In this document: positions 1 to 10,209 of the stretch, piece by piece
How the letters are laid out: every line of letters begins with the position of its first letter
How positions within the stretch are numbered: the stretch's first letter is position 1
Assembly (NCBI RefSeq): GCF_964030935.1
Contig: NZ_OZ034990.1
Coordinates: forward strand, 682,001-746,000
Origin: Rickettsiella endosymbiont of Aleochara curtula
GTDB taxonomy: Bacteria; Pseudomonadota; Gammaproteobacteria; Diplorickettsiales; Diplorickettsiaceae
Reading direction: 5' to 3'
DNA length: 64,000 nt
Position numbers and translations under genes: made by a program
Notes under the pieces: model-generated
Databases searched by the model: none
The model's input: the letters and a program-made list of their open reading frames with translations, nothing else
What the model was told of the DNA's origin: nothing

Positions 1-405
1 TGGATTTGTAATAAAGCTCTGCTCATTTATTCCTAAAGCAAACGCTACAAATGCAGAAGGCATCGCACCGACGATAAAACTAGAATCTATTTCTGGTGTA
101 ATTGCGTAAGATCCTTTTTGTAAAGAAGCAAGCTGTATTTGCTCAGCCTTCACTAAGTAAATATACCCATAAGTCCCAGCCGAAAGAAGCTCGTTATCCT
201 GACCAATGGCACTACATTTTGTACTTGATGCAGTAATATAAGTTTGAGATAAATATTTAAATTCACTTAAAATTTCTTTGTCTACTGCAGTTTGCTTAAA
301 TCCATTTTGAAAAACGTCATTGAGACCATCCACTAAGCTATTTGCAAAACTATTTTTTTTAACAACAATTTCTTCACCGCGCCATATAAAATCTTCTTTT
401 GGCAT
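1..405 (-). CDS. Hypothetical protein, N-terminal part only (runs off window)
   Basis: The first 135 residues are visible from an ATG at 403-405 (MPKEDFIWRGEEIVVKKN...) and the frame is open to the window edge. A purine-rich stretch (AAGGATAATAATT in the sense strand) precedes the ATG and can act as a ribosome binding site. There is no signal peptide, membrane segment or motif I recognise; the visible part looks soluble and mixed alpha/beta. It is separated from the ribosomal operon by about 280 bases of very AT-rich DNA and a palindromic repeat. The function is unknown. Confidence 0.6.
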   Translation of the reverse strand, partial: MPKEDFIWRGEEIVVKKNSFANSLVDGLNDVFQNGFKQTAVDKEILSEFKYLSQTYITASSTKCSAIGQDNELLSAGTYGYIYLVKAEQIQLASLQKGSYAITPEIDSSFIVGAMPSAFVAFALGINEQSFITNP

Positions 406-591
406 AATTATTATCCTTATTTAAATATAAAACACTTAACCATGCTAACAGAATAAAAAAAATTGGGAAGATTAAAATAATTATTTTAATTTAAATAAAT
501 AATTAAATTAATAATTTTTAAATATATATTCCCACCATCAAAGTTAGCGAATTAAACCTTAAGTGAGTAGTGGATATTTTAAAAAAATGGT

Positions 592-645
592 CGTCATGGC
601 GAGCGAATGTCTAGTTGCCGCGCACCTACGGTGCTCGCAATGACG
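592..645. repeat. REP-like palindrome, probably also the terminator of the infC operon
   Basis: The element starts CGTCATGGCGAGCGAATG and ends GTGCTCGCAATGACG, so its ends are inverted repeats able to form a hairpin. On the minus strand the hairpin follows the rplT stop and is followed by a T run (complement of A581-587), which is the layout of a Rho-independent terminator. Longer members of the same family lie at 38144-38228, 54681-54765 and 54817-54892. Confidence 0.75.
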
Positions 646-686
646 GTTAATACGCTCGCGCTAAGACGTAATAGAATAGGAATAAA

Positions 687-1043
687 TTAAGCTAAGGCTT
701 GCTTAGCTTTCTCTACGAGCTGCGCAAAAGTAGCTTTATCGGTAATGGCTAAATCCGCTAAAATTTTACGATCAACAGCAATTTCTGCTTTGCTAAGGCC
801 CGCAATAAAGCGGCTATAAATCATACCATGTTCACGTACAGCGGCATTAATACGTACGATCCATAGTGCACGAAAATCACGTTTCTTTTGCTTTCTATCA
901 CGATAAGCGTATTGACCGGCTTTAGTTACCGCTTGCTTCGCCGCTCTAATGACGCGGCTGCGTGCGCCCTTATATCCCTTAGCTGCTTTTAGGATTTTTT
1001 TATGTCGGGCTCTTGCAGTTACCCCACGTTTCACTCTTGGCAT
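687..1043 (-). CDS. rplT: 50S ribosomal protein L20
   Basis: The protein has 118 residues, the usual L20 length, starts [16 protein letters not shown] and has the strongly basic N-terminal half followed by the conserved stretch [15 protein letters not shown]20 binds 23S rRNA early in 50S assembly and in enterobacteria represses its own operon. It is the last gene of thrS-infC-rpmI-rplT, 35 bases downstream of rpmI. The palindrome at 592-645 follows its stop codon. Whether translational autoregulation exists here cannot be seen from the sequence. Confidence 0.98.
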   Translation of the reverse strand: MPRVKRGVTARARHKKILKAAKGYKGARSRVIRAAKQAVTKAGQYAYRDRKQKKRDFRALWIVRINAAVREHGMIYSRFIAGLSKAEIAVDRKILADLAITDKATFAQLVEKAKQALA

Positions 1044-1078
1044 CGTCTTTAACCTCTTTAATTATCTTTCGTTGTTTT

Positions 1079-1273
1079 CTAAGAACCTTGTAACATACGT
1101 TCGACAGCACGCACGTCACTGGGATTAACTAAATTTGTATGACGCAAGTTACGCTTGCGCTTACTATCTTTCTTAGTAAGGATATGGTTATGGTGTGATT
1201 GCGCACATTTATAACCTTTAGCTGTGGGCTTAAAACGCTTTGCAGCTCCTCGGTGACTTTTTAACTTTGGCAT
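1079..1273 (-). CDS. rpmI: 50S ribosomal protein L35
   Basis: This is a 64-residue, highly basic protein ([20 protein letters not shown]), one residue shorter than E. coli L35. It carries the family's K-S-H-x-G-A-A-K-R-F start and the later H-x-L-x-K-K-x-x-K-R-K-R-x-L segment. It sits between infC and rplT with gaps of 29 and 35 bases, as in the canonical operon, and functions in the large ribosomal subunit. Confidence 0.98.
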   Translation of the reverse strand: MPKLKSHRGAAKRFKPTAKGYKCAQSHHNHILTKKDSKRKRNLRHTNLVNPSDVRAVERMLQGS

Positions 1274-1302
1274 AGATACTCCGCATTACTTAATTATATT
1301 AG

Positions 1303-1887
1303 CTACTTGGTTTTTTTTGGACTCACCACTAACACCATCTGCCGGCCTTCCATCTTAGGTTTATCATCGATCGCGGCATAAGCAGCCAGATCTTTTTCTA
1401 AACGCTCAATAAGCTTAGCGCCTAAGTGCAAATGGGCGATTTCGCGACCCCGAAATCGTACCGTGATTTTAGCTTTATCGCCTGCTTGCAGGAAACGTAT
1501 CAGGTTGCGTAGCTTGACCTGATAATCCCCTTCTTCTGTTACGGGTCGAAACTTAATTTCTTTTAATTGAATACGCTTTTGCTTTTTTTTCTGCGCAGTT
1601 TTCTGCTTACTCAACTCAAAGAGATATTTACCATAATTCATGATCCGACAAACGGGAGGGACCGCTGTTGGTGCAATTTCTACTAAATCAAGATCAGCGT
1701 CTTCCGCTTTTCTTAGCGCATCATTTAAAGAAACCACGCCTAACTGCTCACGATCAGGGCCAATTAACCTTACTTGTGGAACGCGAATCTCGCTGTTAAC
1801 CCTAACCTTTTTTGCATTGCCGGTTCCCGACCTAGGTTGAAAACTTCCTCCTGGTCTATGCTGCTGTATAACTTTTTCTGTACTAAT
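1303..1887 (-). CDS. infC: Translation initiation factor IF-3 (ATT start)
   Basis: The frame reads upstream of the first internal ATG (1737) through the conserved IF-3 N-terminal domain ([20 protein letters not shown]), so the ATG is not the start. The best start is ATT at 1885-1887, eight bases after a GGAG Shine-Dalgarno at 1896-1899. ATT is the known non-canonical infC start that lets IF-3 discriminate against its own mRNA. The resulting protein has 194 residues (E. coli 180), with the C-terminal ribosome-binding domain and a KFRP[12 protein letters not shown] motif. The start lies 2 bases past the thrS stop, which implies translational coupling. Confidence 0.95.
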   Translation of the reverse strand: MSTEKVIQQHRPGGSFQPRSGTGNAKKVRVNSEIRVPQVRLIGPDREQLGVVSLNDALRKAEDADLDLVEIAPTAVPPVCRIMNYGKYLFELSKQKTAQKKKQKRIQLKEIKFRPVTEEGDYQVKLRNLIRFLQAGDKAKITVRFRGREIAHLHLGAKLIERLEKDLAAYAAIDDKPKMEGRQMVLVVSPKKTK

Positions 1888-1889
1888 AA

Positions 1890-3821
1890 CTATTTCTCCG
1901 TATCGATTCGACTATTCGACTGTGGGGCACAAGCCTGCCGAATCATCTGATAAAACGCATGGACCGACATACTACCCAAATCATCCCCTGTTTGTCTACG
2001 TACGGCGACTTGTTTTGTATCGACTTCCTTTGCCCCTATCACCAGCTGAAAAGGAAGTTTCTGCAAGCTATGTTCGCGAATCTTAAAGCTGATCTTCTCA
2101 TTTCTCAAGTCCAACTTGACTCTTAGCCCTAAACGCTCTAATTCCTGGGCTATTTCATTAGCATAATCTCGCTGCTTATCCGTAATCGTCATGATAACCA
2201 CCTGGGTAGGCGCTAACCAAAGGGGAAAATGACCGGCATAATGTTCAATCAGTATCCCTATGAAACGCTCTATAGAGCCTAAAATGGCTCGGTGCAGCAT
2301 AACTGGTGTTTTGCGCTCGCCTTGCTCGCTGACGTACTCAGCGCCTAAGCGCCCTGGCATAGAAAAATCCACTTGGACGGTTCCACACTGCCAAACACGG
2401 TTTAGACAGTCTTTTAAAGAAAATTCGATTTTTGGGCCATAGAAAGCCCCTTCACCCGGCGAATAAGTCCATTTTAGCCCTCTTGCATCTAAGGCTTGCG
2501 CTAAGGCTTTTTCTGCCTTATCCCAGCTTTCATCGGAACCGACACGCGCTTCTGGGCGTGTCGCCAATTTAAGGATAACTTCATTAAAACCAAAGTCGGC
2601 ATAAACTCCGTACAACAAATCAATAAAAGCGGCCACTTCCGCTTGAATCTGATCTTCGGTACAAAATATATGGGCATCGTCTTGTACAAAGCCACGCACG
2701 CGCATTAAACCATGTAAAGCACCTGAGGGTTCATTACGATGACAAGAGCCAAATTCCGCGAAACGCAATGGAAGATCGCGATAACTTTTTATGCCTTGAT
2801 TAAAAATTTGGATATGGCCCGGACAATTCATTGGCTTAATCGCAAATTCGGTATTTTCCGTCGCCGTGGTAAACATTTCTTTAAAAAATTTATCCCAATG
2901 ACCTGATTTTTCCCAAAGCTGACGCGCTAATAATTGCGGTGTACGTATTTCTTGATAACCTGCATTTTGCAAACGTGAACGAATGTATTGCTCAATAATT
3001 TGATAAACCGTCCAGCCATTAGGATGCCAGAACACCATACCTGGTGCTTCTTCTTGAATATGAAATAAATCTAATTGCTTCGCTAATTTGCGATGATCAC
3101 GTTTTTCAGCTTCTTCTAAGCGATATAAATAATCTTTTAAATCACTCTCTGTTAACCAAGCAGTACCATAAATACGCTGCAACATTTCATTTTTAGCATC
3201 GCCACGCCAATAAGCACCGGCAACATGCGTTAATTTAAAGACTTTAAGCTTACCGGTACTCGGTACATGTGGCCCACGACAAAGATCAATAAAATCTCCT
3301 TCACGATACAGCGACAATACTTCTTGTTCTGGAATAGCGGTAATAATCTCTGCCTTGTATTCCTCACCCAAATCCCGAAAAAATTTAATGGCCTCTTCTC
3401 TCAGCATCGTAGAACGTTGTATGGGTAAATCCTGCTTCACTAATTCCCGCATACGTTTTTCTATTTTTAACAAATCATCGGGTGTAAACGCATGTGATAA
3501 AGAAAAATCATAATAAAATCCATTTTCGATGACCGGTCCAATGGTGACTTGTGCCGTTGGAAATAACTGCTTGACGGCATGGGCAAGCAAATGTGCAGTC
3601 GAGTGACGAATAATGGCTAAAGCTTCCGGATCGCGCACTGTCAGTATCCGTACATGACCATCTTTATCAATGGGATAGGTTAAATCGACAAGCTGACCAT
3701 CCACTTCAGCTGCGATAGCTGCTTTTGCCAAACCAGGACCGATTTGCTCTGCCACTTGATAAGCGGTAGTAGCGCTTGCAACAGTACGCTGGGTTGCATC
3801 CGGTAAAGTAATGACGGGCAT
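1890..3821 (-). CDS. thrS: Threonyl-tRNA synthetase
   Basis: With the ATG at 3819-3821 ([14 protein letters not shown]) the protein is 643 residues, matching the 642 of E. coli. A longer frame would run back into the tRNA-Val gene and is rejected. The order is TGS domain (about 1-63), editing domain, class II catalytic core with motif 2 [12 protein letters not shown] and zinc-binding Cys/His, and a C-terminal anticodon-binding domain beginning near [11 protein letters not shown]. It charges tRNA-Thr with threonine in the cytoplasm and edits mischarged Ser. It is the first protein gene of the operon with infC, rpmI and rplT. Confidence 0.97.
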   Translation of the reverse strand: MPVITLPDATQRTVASATTAYQVAEQIGPGLAKAAIAAEVDGQLVDLTYPIDKDGHVRILTVRDPEALAIIRHSTAHLLAHAVKQLFPTAQVTIGPVIENGFYYDFSLSHAFTPDDLLKIEKRMRELVKQDLPIQRSTMLREEAIKFFRDLGEEYKAEIITAIPEQEVLSLYREGDFIDLCRGPHVPSTGKLKVFKLTHVAGAYWRGDAKNEMLQRIYGTAWLTESDLKDYLYRLEEAEKRDHRKLAKQLDLFHIQEEAPGMVFWHPNGWTVYQIIEQYIRSRLQNAGYQEIRTPQLLARQLWEKSGHWDKFFKEMFTTATENTEFAIKPMNCPGHIQIFNQGIKSYRDLPLRFAEFGSCHRNEPSGALHGLMRVRGFVQDDAHIFCTEDQIQAEVAAFIDLLYGVYADFGFNEVILKLATRPEARVGSDESWDKAEKALAQALDARGLKWTYSPGEGAFYGPKIEFSLKDCLNRVWQCGTVQVDFSMPGRLGAEYVSEQGERKTPVMLHRAILGSIERFIGILIEHYAGHFPLWLAPTQVVIMTITDKQRDYANEIAQELERLGLRVKLDLRNEKISFKIREHSLQKLPFQLVIGAKEVDTKQVAVRRQTGDDLGSMSVHAFYQMIRQACAPQSNSRIDTEK

Positions 3822-3838
3822 AGTTCTATAAAAAATGT

Positions 3839-3913
3839 TGGTAGGCACGAGTGGGATCGAACCACCGACCACCACCATGTCAAGGTGGTGCTCTACCACT
3901 GAGCTACGTGCCT
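3839..3913 (-). tRNA. tRNA-Val (anticodon GAC)
   Basis: The sense strand begins AGGCACGTAGCTCAGTGGT and ends CGTGCCTACCA. The 7-bp acceptor stem AGGCACG/CGTGCCT is complete, the anticodon arm CACCT-TGACATG-GTGG exposes GAC, the T arm is GTGGTTCGATCCCAC, and the 3' CCA is encoded. It lies just upstream of thrS on the same strand and may be cotranscribed with it. Confidence 0.96.
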
Positions 3914-3951
3914 ACAGGTTATAAGAGGGTGTCCTTCTATATCGACGGGTC

Positions 3952-4000
3952 CTGCCGCTCTCGGCAGTTTATTTTTTATTGTTTCAAACAAAAAATAAAC
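3952..4000. terminator. Two adjacent hairpins between uvrB and tRNA-Val
   Basis: A GC hairpin, CTGCCG-CTCT-CGGCAG (3952-3967), is followed by a near-perfect AT palindrome, GTTTATTTTTT...AAAAAATAAAC (3967-4000). The GC hairpin followed by T-rich sequence looks like a plus-strand terminator, although the neighbouring genes are on the minus strand. The AT palindrome could work in either direction. A transcription boundary downstream of uvrB is the likeliest role. Confidence 0.4.
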
Positions 4001-4105
4001 TTAGCCTGCGCGTCACCCGTCAACGCAGTCGACACTTCCACGCGAAGCAATAAATGCTAAAAATAAAACGAGAAAATAACACTCTTGATTTACAGACGCA
4101 ACTGC

Positions 4106-6115
4106 TTAATCAATTCCCATTATTTTTTCTTTAAGATTTTTTAATTTATCGCGGGTTTCTGCAGCCTCTTCAAACTGCAAGTTTTTCGCGTAATTAAACA
4201 TTTCGCGTTCCAATTGTTTAATTTTCTTGGCGAGTTCTTCTGGAGATAAAGCGGCATAGTAAGCCTGCTCATCAGCCACTTTAAGCAGATGCTGTTTATT
4301 CGTAGAAACATCGGATCGCGCTCCTTCAAGAATATCATGCACGGCTTTTGCAATCCCTTTTGGCGTAATGTGATGTTTTTTATTAAAAGCGAGCTGCTTA
4401 GCGCGGCGTCTCTCGGTTTCAGTTATTGCCTTTTGCATCGAGCCGGTTATTCTATCCCCATACAGAATAGCCCTACCATGAATATGGCGTGCTGCCCGAC
4501 CTATGGTTTGGATTAAGGAACGCTCGGAACGCAAAAATCCTTCTTTATCTGCATCCAGAATCGCCACTAATGCAACCTCTGGCATATCCAGTCCTTCGCG
4601 CAGTAAATTAATTCCAACCAGTACATCAAATTTACCTAAGCGCAAATCACGAATAATTTCGACTCGCTCTACCGTATCAATGTCAGAATGCAGATAACGC
4701 ACCTTCACGTCATGTTCGGCAAGATACTCTGTTAAATCTTCAGATAAGCGCTTAGTGAGTGTGGTAACCAAAACACGTTCGTTTTTTGCTACACAGCGAT
4801 TTATCTCGGAAAGCAAATCATCCACCTGCGTAGCGACCGGTCTTACTTCAATCAAAGGATCAACTAAGCCTGTTGGCCTAATGACTTGCTCCACCACTGC
4901 ACCCGAATGCTCAAGCTCATAAGCACTCGGCGTTGCGGAAACATAAATGGTTTGAAAAACTAAATCAGAAAACTCTTGAAACTGTAAGGGTCTATTATCC
5001 AAAGCGGAAGGTAAACGAAAACCATACTCAACTAAGGTTTCTTTTCGTGAACGATCACCTTTGTACATGGCCCCTAGTTGTGGGACGGTAACGTGTGATT
5101 CATCAATCACCAACAAAGCGTCTTTTGGTAAGTAGTCTAGTAAAGTAGGTGGCGGCTGACCCGCATCGCGACCGGACAAATAACGGGAATAATTTTCTAT
5201 GCCGTTACAATAACCTAACTCCAAAAGCATCTCGATATCAAATCGCGTACGTTGTTCTAAACGTTGAAATTCTATTAACTTATTTGCCGCTTGTAATTGC
5301 GCCAGACGTTCTTTTAGTTCAATTTTAATTGATTCTACCGCATTTAAAATTTTATCTCGTGGCGTCACATAGTGAGTTTTTGGATAAATAGTCAGCCGCG
5401 GTACGCGTCTAAGCAATTCACCTGTCAAAGGATCAAAATAACTAAGCTGTTCAATGGTATCATCCAATAATTCAATACGTACTGCTTCTTCGGCAGACTC
5501 TGCAGGATAAACATCGATTACATCGCCACGTACGCGGTAAGTGGCGCGACGAAAATCCGTATCATTACGATTGTATTGTAGTTCAGTTAAACGTCTTAAG
5601 ATAAAACGTTGATCGATTTGATCGCCCCGACGCACATGTAACATCATATCGATATAAGTATTCGGATCACCTAAACCATAAATAGCCGATACCGTTGCTA
5701 CAATAATCACATCTCGTCGTTCTAACAAAGATTTGGTAGCCGATAAACGCATTTGCTCGATATGCTCATTGACCGCCGCGTCTTTTTCAATAAAAGTATC
5801 GGTCGTAGGCACGTAGGCTTCGGGTTGATAGTAATCATAATAAGAAACAAAATATTCCACGGCATTCTGCGGGAAAAAACTTCGCATCTCACCATACAGC
5901 TGCGCCGCTAGGGTTTTATTAGGAGCCAAAATAATAACGGGACGCTGAATTTTTTTTATCACATGCGCAATACTAAAAGTCTTCCCCGAACCCGTTACGC
6001 CCAACAAAGTTTGGTGTGCCAAGCCTGCTTCCAAACCCTTAAGCATTCCTTCGATTGCTATGGGTTGATCGCCTGCTGGTTTAAAATTCGAAGTTAATAC
6101 AAAAGTGTTAGGCAT
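4106..6115 (-). CDS. uvrB: Excinuclease ABC subunit B
   Basis: The protein has 669 residues (E. coli 673). The Walker A motif GVTGSGKT is at residues 39-46. The beta-hairpin signature [12 protein letters not shown] that clamps DNA follows, then the helicase motifs DESHVTVPQ and QTIGRAARH, and a C-terminal UVR domain ([19 protein letters not shown]) that contacts UvrC. UvrB is the damage-verification helicase of nucleotide excision repair, loaded by UvrA. It is a single gene here without uvrA or uvrC next to it. A copy of the 125-bp repeat lies about 75 bases upstream of the start. Confidence 0.98.
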   Translation of the reverse strand: MPNTFVLTSNFKPAGDQPIAIEGMLKGLEAGLAHQTLLGVTGSGKTFSIAHVIKKIQRPVIILAPNKTLAAQLYGEMRSFFPQNAVEYFVSYYDYYQPEAYVPTTDTFIEKDAAVNEHIEQMRLSATKSLLERRDVIIVATVSAIYGLGDPNTYIDMMLHVRRGDQIDQRFILRRLTELQYNRNDTDFRRATYRVRGDVIDVYPAESAEEAVRIELLDDTIEQLSYFDPLTGELLRRVPRLTIYPKTHYVTPRDKILNAVESIKIELKERLAQLQAANKLIEFQRLEQRTRFDIEMLLELGYCNGIENYSRYLSGRDAGQPPPTLLDYLPKDALLVIDESHVTVPQLGAMYKGDRSRKETLVEYGFRLPSALDNRPLQFQEFSDLVFQTIYVSATPSAYELEHSGAVVEQVIRPTGLVDPLIEVRPVATQVDDLLSEINRCVAKNERVLVTTLTKRLSEDLTEYLAEHDVKVRYLHSDIDTVERVEIIRDLRLGKFDVLVGINLLREGLDMPEVALVAILDADKEGFLRSERSLIQTIGRAARHIHGRAILYGDRITGSMQKAITETERRRAKQLAFNKKHHITPKGIAKAVHDILEGARSDVSTNKQHLLKVADEQAYYAALSPEELAKKIKQLEREMFNYAKNLQFEEAAETRDKLKNLKEKIMGID

Positions 6116-6191
6116 GAAATAATGAATTAAACATTAGTAAAAATAGTTCTTGGAGCTGACTTGCTTTATTATTAAACTCTCGCCGATAATA

Positions 6192-6314
6192 TATACTCAC
6201 AGCAATTGGGTTTTTGGCAAGGCGCCGAAGATGAGCAACCGGAGTGTATATGCAATACATGAGGATTGCGAACCGAGCGGCAACAAAGCCAAAAATTCAA
6301 GTGCGAAGCTTATA
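6192..6314 (+). repeat. Copy 1 of the ~125-bp dispersed repeat (TATAC-ended)
   Basis: It starts TATACTCACAGCAATTG and ends CAAGTGCGAAGCTTATA, with internal landmarks TTTTTGGCAAGGCGCCG, CCGGAGTGTATATGC, CATGAGGATTGCGA and GCCAAAAAT. The ends form an imperfect inverted repeat. The same landmarks in the same order occur at 24208-24331, 32172-32295, 34833-34960, 36544-36670 and 63576-63697. It lies between the divergent uvrB and aminotransferase genes. Confidence 0.85.
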
Positions 6315-6355
6315 AAGACCCTATAACACCAGTTTAACTTAAGTAGACCTATTCT

Positions 6356-7549
6356 ATGCATATAAATCTATCACACCGGGTTTCTCAAATTAAACCATCC
6401 CCTACTTTAAGCTTATCTGCAGCCGCCAATCGACTCAAAGCCGGCGGCAAACCTATTATTAATCTGACCGTAGGCGAGCCAGACTTTGATACTCCAGAAT
6501 CTATTAAACAAGCCGCCCGTCTCGCTTTAGATGAAGGATTTACCAAATACACCGCGGTAGATGGCACGTTACGTTTAAAACAAGCCGTCGTTAATAAATT
6601 TAAGCATGAAAACAAACTGGATTATGCATTGGATCAGGTGATTGTTTCTAGTGGTGCGAAACAATCCATTTTTAATCTTATGCAATCCTTATTAAATCCA
6701 GGCGATGAAGTTATCATCCCCGCACCGTATTGGGTATCCTATCCAGATATGGCTTTATTAGCGGAAGCTAAGCCAGTTTTTATTTCAGGTTGTATTGAGT
6801 CCTGCTTAAAGATTACACCGCAGCAATTAGAAGCAGCGATTACTGAAAACACTCGACTTTTTATCATTAATAGTCCTTCCAATCCTACGGGTATGGTCTA
6901 TACGCATGCCGAACTCCATGAGCTAGCTAAAATTTTATTACGTCATCCATCGGTGTTTATACTAACTGATGACATTTATGAGCATATCTACTGGGGAAAC
7001 GAGCCTTTTAAAAACATTATTAATATATGTCCTGAGTTGCATGATAGAACCTTAGTCTTAAATGGCTGCTCAAAAGCTTATGCCATGACTGGCTGGCGCA
7101 TTGGTTATGCGGCTGGACCAAAAGAAGTCATACGCGCCATGTCCAATATACAGTCACAGAGCACCTCTAACCCAAATTCTATTGCTCAATTTGCTGCAAC
7201 GGCTGCCTTAACCGGCAAGCAAGACTCTGTGCAGCATATGAACGAGATCTACCATCAACGCCATACCTTTTTTTCAGCGGGTCTTAATGACATTCCTGGT
7301 GTACATTGCTTACCTGCGCAAGGAGCCTTTTATAGCTTCCCTTCCTTTCATGCCTTTATTGGAACTGGTAAAAAATTCAGCTCAGATTATGAGTTGGCCG
7401 ATTACCTACTCAATAATGCTAACATTGCTACTGTCCCTGGTTCCGCCTTTGGCGCACCCGGTTATTTACGCCTTTCCTATGCGCTAGATAATGTCAGCCT
7501 AAAAAAAGCGTTAATACAATTAAAAACAGCTCTAGCTGGTTTGGCTTAA
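6356..7549 (+). CDS. Class I/II pyridoxal-phosphate aminotransferase (aspartate aminotransferase type)
   Basis: This 397-residue fold-type I aminotransferase has the PLP-binding Lys240 in NGCSKAYAMTGWRIGYAAG, NSPSNPTG at 172-179, the PLP-contacting Asp/Tyr region TDDIYEH at 204-210, and a C-terminal substrate Arg in YLRLSYA. It resembles the aspartate/prephenate aminotransferases of the Thermus/Rickettsia type rather than E. coli AspC. It probably interconverts oxaloacetate and aspartate; substrate range cannot be settled by reading. It converges with the following transporter, the two coding regions overlapping by four bases. Confidence 0.9.
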   Translation: MHINLSHRVSQIKPSPTLSLSAAANRLKAGGKPIINLTVGEPDFDTPESIKQAARLALDEGFTKYTAVDGTLRLKQAVVNKFKHENKLDYALDQVIVSSGAKQSIFNLMQSLLNPGDEVIIPAPYWVSYPDMALLAEAKPVFISGCIESCLKITPQQLEAAITENTRLFIINSPSNPTGMVYTHAELHELAKILLRHPSVFILTDDIYEHIYWGNEPFKNIINICPELHDRTLVLNGCSKAYAMTGWRIGYAAGPKEVIRAMSNIQSQSTSNPNSIAQFAATAALTGKQDSVQHMNEIYHQRHTFFSAGLNDIPGVHCLPAQGAFYSFPSFHAFIGTGKKFSSDYELADYLLNNANIATVPGSAFGAPGYLRLSYALDNVSLKKALIQLKTALAGLA

Positions 7550-8844
7550 AGGCCTGCAACTGAACTCTCTTTAGATGTATCGGCAACCACACCGCGTGTT
7601 TCTTTAACAAAAAGGGCTAATATTGCGGCGATAACAAATGCAACGGGAATAATGGTTAACGCATGTTGAAAGCTTTCGATTGAAAATGCCATTAAATTTC
7701 CTCTAACATGTGTGCCAGTCAATACATCTAAGGCTTTACCTATTAAGGGCTCAGATAAAGCACCGCCAAACATAACTAGCAAGTTAGTTACTGCAATTGC
7801 CGTACCTGCTAAGCCTTGAACATTAAGTTCTCGAGCTATAGGAAAAACAATAATTTGTGCAGAACTACATAGACCAAAACTGAATAATAAAACCCCTAGA
7901 CAATGTCTAGAAAAAAATGGGAAATAAATGAGTAAAGTAAATATAAGAGCGCCTAATAAAGCACCGATAATAATTGGGTGACGTCGATTTCCAATTTTGT
8001 CAGAAACCCAACCAACCAAAGGACTACCTATCGCCCAACCCAAAAATATAAATGAAATATTAACCGCTGCCATTGAATTTGATAGACCATAAGTTCTAAT
8101 TAAATATGGTATTCCCCAAACTTCAGCAAACGCAGATAAGGATAAATATAAAAGGCTGCCTATGACTCCTACCAACCACATCTGTGGATTTTTACACAGT
8201 TTAAACACCGCCTGGAAAAACTCCCCGTAGCTCTGAGTTGTTGGCGTACCTCCTTCGTGTGACGTTCTTGCACCATTACTTCCGGGTATGATATACCACA
8301 AACACACAGTTAAAAATAAACCTACGGTCGCTGAAATATACAGTGTGACATTGGATCCTAAGGCAAATACTAATTTTGATAAAATAATATCTCCAGTCAT
8401 TGCACCAATCATTCCCAGAGAAGTTGCCATACCCGCAATAAAAGCAAAACGTGAAGGGGGAAACCATATTGCAGCAAGCTTAAGCACACCTACGAAGGCG
8501 AATGCAGAACCAAATCCTACTAAAAAACGACCTACTTGAGCGGTAGAGAGATAATGGTGGGCAAATAGATAAGTACCTATGGCACAAACTAAACACGCAA
8601 AAGCCAATAACTTCCTAGGCCCAAACCTATCCATCATCATACCTACGGGTAACTGCATAGGTGTGTAGGCGTAATAATAGAAAGCGACTAGATTTCCAAA
8701 TGCCAACCCACTGATATTGAACATTTTTAGTAAATCTTCCGTCATAACACTAGGCAAGATTCGCAAAAAATATTCATAACAGTAAAAAAGAGCCCCTAAG
8801 CCACATACTAACCAGGGAAAAAGGTCAATACGTTTTCTCGGCAT
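7546..8844 (-). CDS. Major facilitator superfamily transporter
   Basis: About 432 residues with 12 hydrophobic segments and the MFS loop 2-3 signature GMMMDRFGPRKLL after TM2. A second loop, GWVSDKIGNRRHP, follows TM8. I place the start at the ATG at 8842-8844 because GGGGG sits seven bases upstream of it; the ATG two codons earlier is too close to that site. The substrate is unknown. MFS carriers of this general type import amino acids or other metabolites in Legionella and Coxiella relatives, so nutrient uptake from the host is a reasonable guess. Confidence 0.88.
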   Translation of the reverse strand: MPRKRIDLFPWLVCGLGALFYCYEYFLRILPSVMTEDLLKMFNISGLAFGNLVAFYYYAYTPMQLPVGMMMDRFGPRKLLAFACLVCAIGTYLFAHHYLSTAQVGRFLVGFGSAFAFVGVLKLAAIWFPPSRFAFIAGMATSLGMIGAMTGDIILSKLVFALGSNVTLYISATVGLFLTVCLWYIIPGSNGARTSHEGGTPTTQSYGEFFQAVFKLCKNPQMWLVGVIGSLLYLSLSAFAEVWGIPYLIRTYGLSNSMAAVNISFIFLGWAIGSPLVGWVSDKIGNRRHPIIIGALLGALIFTLLIYFPFFSRHCLGVLLFSFGLCSSAQIIVFPIARELNVQGLAGTAIAVTNLLVMFGGALSEPLIGKALDVLTGTHVRGNLMAFSIESFQHALTIIPVAFVIAAILALFVKETRGVVADTSKESSVAGL

Positions 8845-8939
8845 AATCATACCCCCAGAGTAATAGATTGAGTAGTATAGGCACGCGAATTAAAAATTAA
8901 CGATAATTTTAAGCAAGCCAACTAATGAAATGGATTATA

Positions 8940-9191
8940 CTAAGCAGCTTCTGCTGGGTCAGACTTATCCGCATTTACTTTGATAGTACGTTTACCGTAT
9001 TTTTGTTTAAACTTGTCAACACGTCCACTGGTATCAACAATTTTTTGCTTACCGGTATAAAAGGGGTGGCATTTTGAACATACTTCTATAGTAAGAGCAG
9101 GCTCACCTAAAGTAGAACGAGTTTTAAAACTATTACCGCAACTACACGTAACAGTAACTATGTTATAGGATGGATGGATATCTTGCTGCAT
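8940..9191 (-). CDS. rpmE: 50S ribosomal protein L31
   Basis: I start it at the ATG 9189-9191 ([16 protein letters not shown]), giving 83 residues; an ATG 13 codons upstream would add an unrelated leader. The zinc-binding cysteines are present (CSCGNSF and [13 protein letters not shown]), so this is the Zn-containing C+ type of L31. The tail is somewhat longer than E. coli L31 (70 residues) and ends acidic/Ala-rich. It is monocistronic, between the MFS gene and the PagL-like gene. Confidence 0.95.
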   Translation of the reverse strand: MQQDIHPSYNIVTVTCSCGNSFKTRSTLGEPALTIEVCSKCHPFYTGKQKIVDTSGRVDKFKQKYGKRTIKVNADKSDPAEAA

Positions 9192-9451
9192 AATAATTTT
9201 TATATCCCTTGAATAGAATGAGGCCGGCATTATAACAGAACAAATTATAAAACAAAATTTTTGACTGAAAACCCATTCTGAAATAGCCCCCTTTTAAGCC
9301 TAAAAAGTAAGTTGTTTATGTACAAAATACTGATGAGGGGGGCTGAATATAAACCTAGAAATAGCGTTTGCATTTGGAGAGGGAAGCGGGATATAAAATC
9401 ATCTGCATAAAGCAGACAACCAATAAAATTCGAAGCCACAAGGAGTGTTAA

Positions 9452-10045
9452 TTGAAAATTTTACGTGTTTTAATCAAAAAAAATTGCCTCTTATTCCTAT
9501 ATATCAGCTCCATAGTGATCAGTTTAATTCCTGAAAATGCCTATCCCGCAATGCATGGATTACAAATTTCCTATGGAACCGGAGATCCTGACCATTTAAA
9601 GGGGTATCGAGTTGCTGTTCAACAATTTTGGCCATGGGTAGGTTTTTCTAAATCCCCGGTGAATTTAACCGGCTATTGGGATCTCAGCTATGCCAATTGG
9701 CATACCAACCCGCCGCTTGCCAATCAGCCACGCTCTATCAGCATTTTGGCAGTTTCTCCGCTCATACGCCTACAGAGCCGCGAAAATTGGCTGCTAGCCG
9801 CCCAGCCATATCTCGAATTGGGTGTCGGTGCTAGCTGGCTTTCTAATAATCATTTGGGCCATCGAAATTTGGGAGGGCAATTTGCTTTTCAAGATTTAAT
9901 GGGCCTAGGTCTACGTTGGCGAATAAGTAAAACGGTGATAGGCACATTGAGCTATCACTACTTACATTATTCAAATGCCAGTTTGCTGCCCCCGAATCAA
10001 GGCATCGATGTAAAGCATTTATTTACACTGGGCTATGAGTTTTAG
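9452..10045 (+). CDS. PagL-like lipid A 3-O-deacylase (acyloxyacyl hydrolase), outer membrane
   Basis: The start codon is TTG at 9452, six bases after AGGAG (9441-9445). The 197-residue product has a hydrophobic signal segment (residues 10-27) and then alternating beta-barrel strands ending in an aromatic residue (GYEF). The PagL catalytic motif is visible as HYSNAS, with His172 and Ser174, followed by PPNQGID. PagL enzymes sit in the outer membrane and remove the 3-O acyl chain from lipid A, which lowers TLR4 recognition. Catalytic Glu assignment needs an alignment. Confidence 0.82.
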   Translation: MKILRVLIKKNCLLFLYISSIVISLIPENAYPAMHGLQISYGTGDPDHLKGYRVAVQQFWPWVGFSKSPVNLTGYWDLSYANWHTNPPLANQPRSISILAVSPLIRLQSRENWLLAAQPYLELGVGASWLSNNHLGHRNLGGQFAFQDLMGLGLRWRISKTVIGTLSYHYLHYSNASLLPPNQGIDVKHLFTLGYEF

Positions 10046-10209
10046 AGCTCAAGCAAAATTACTTATAAAGGTTTTTTTAAAAACTATATTGTAAAATATC
10101 ATGATCATCTTATACTGCACACAAGCTGTTCTTAACATGCCCATCCTAACTCGTCCTTACAAAAAGGCGCCAATGAACTAAGGATCTTTTTTTAAGAGGC
10201 TATAAAGCA

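Noticed and set aside
3822-3899. Longer thrS start giving a 669-residue protein
   Set aside because: The extension is translated from the tRNA-Val gene; the internal ATG at 3821 gives the standard 643 residues.
9245-9439. 64-codon minus-strand frame between rpmE and the PagL-like gene
   Set aside because: No ribosome site, no similarity I can recognise, and it occupies the leader region of the PagL-like gene.
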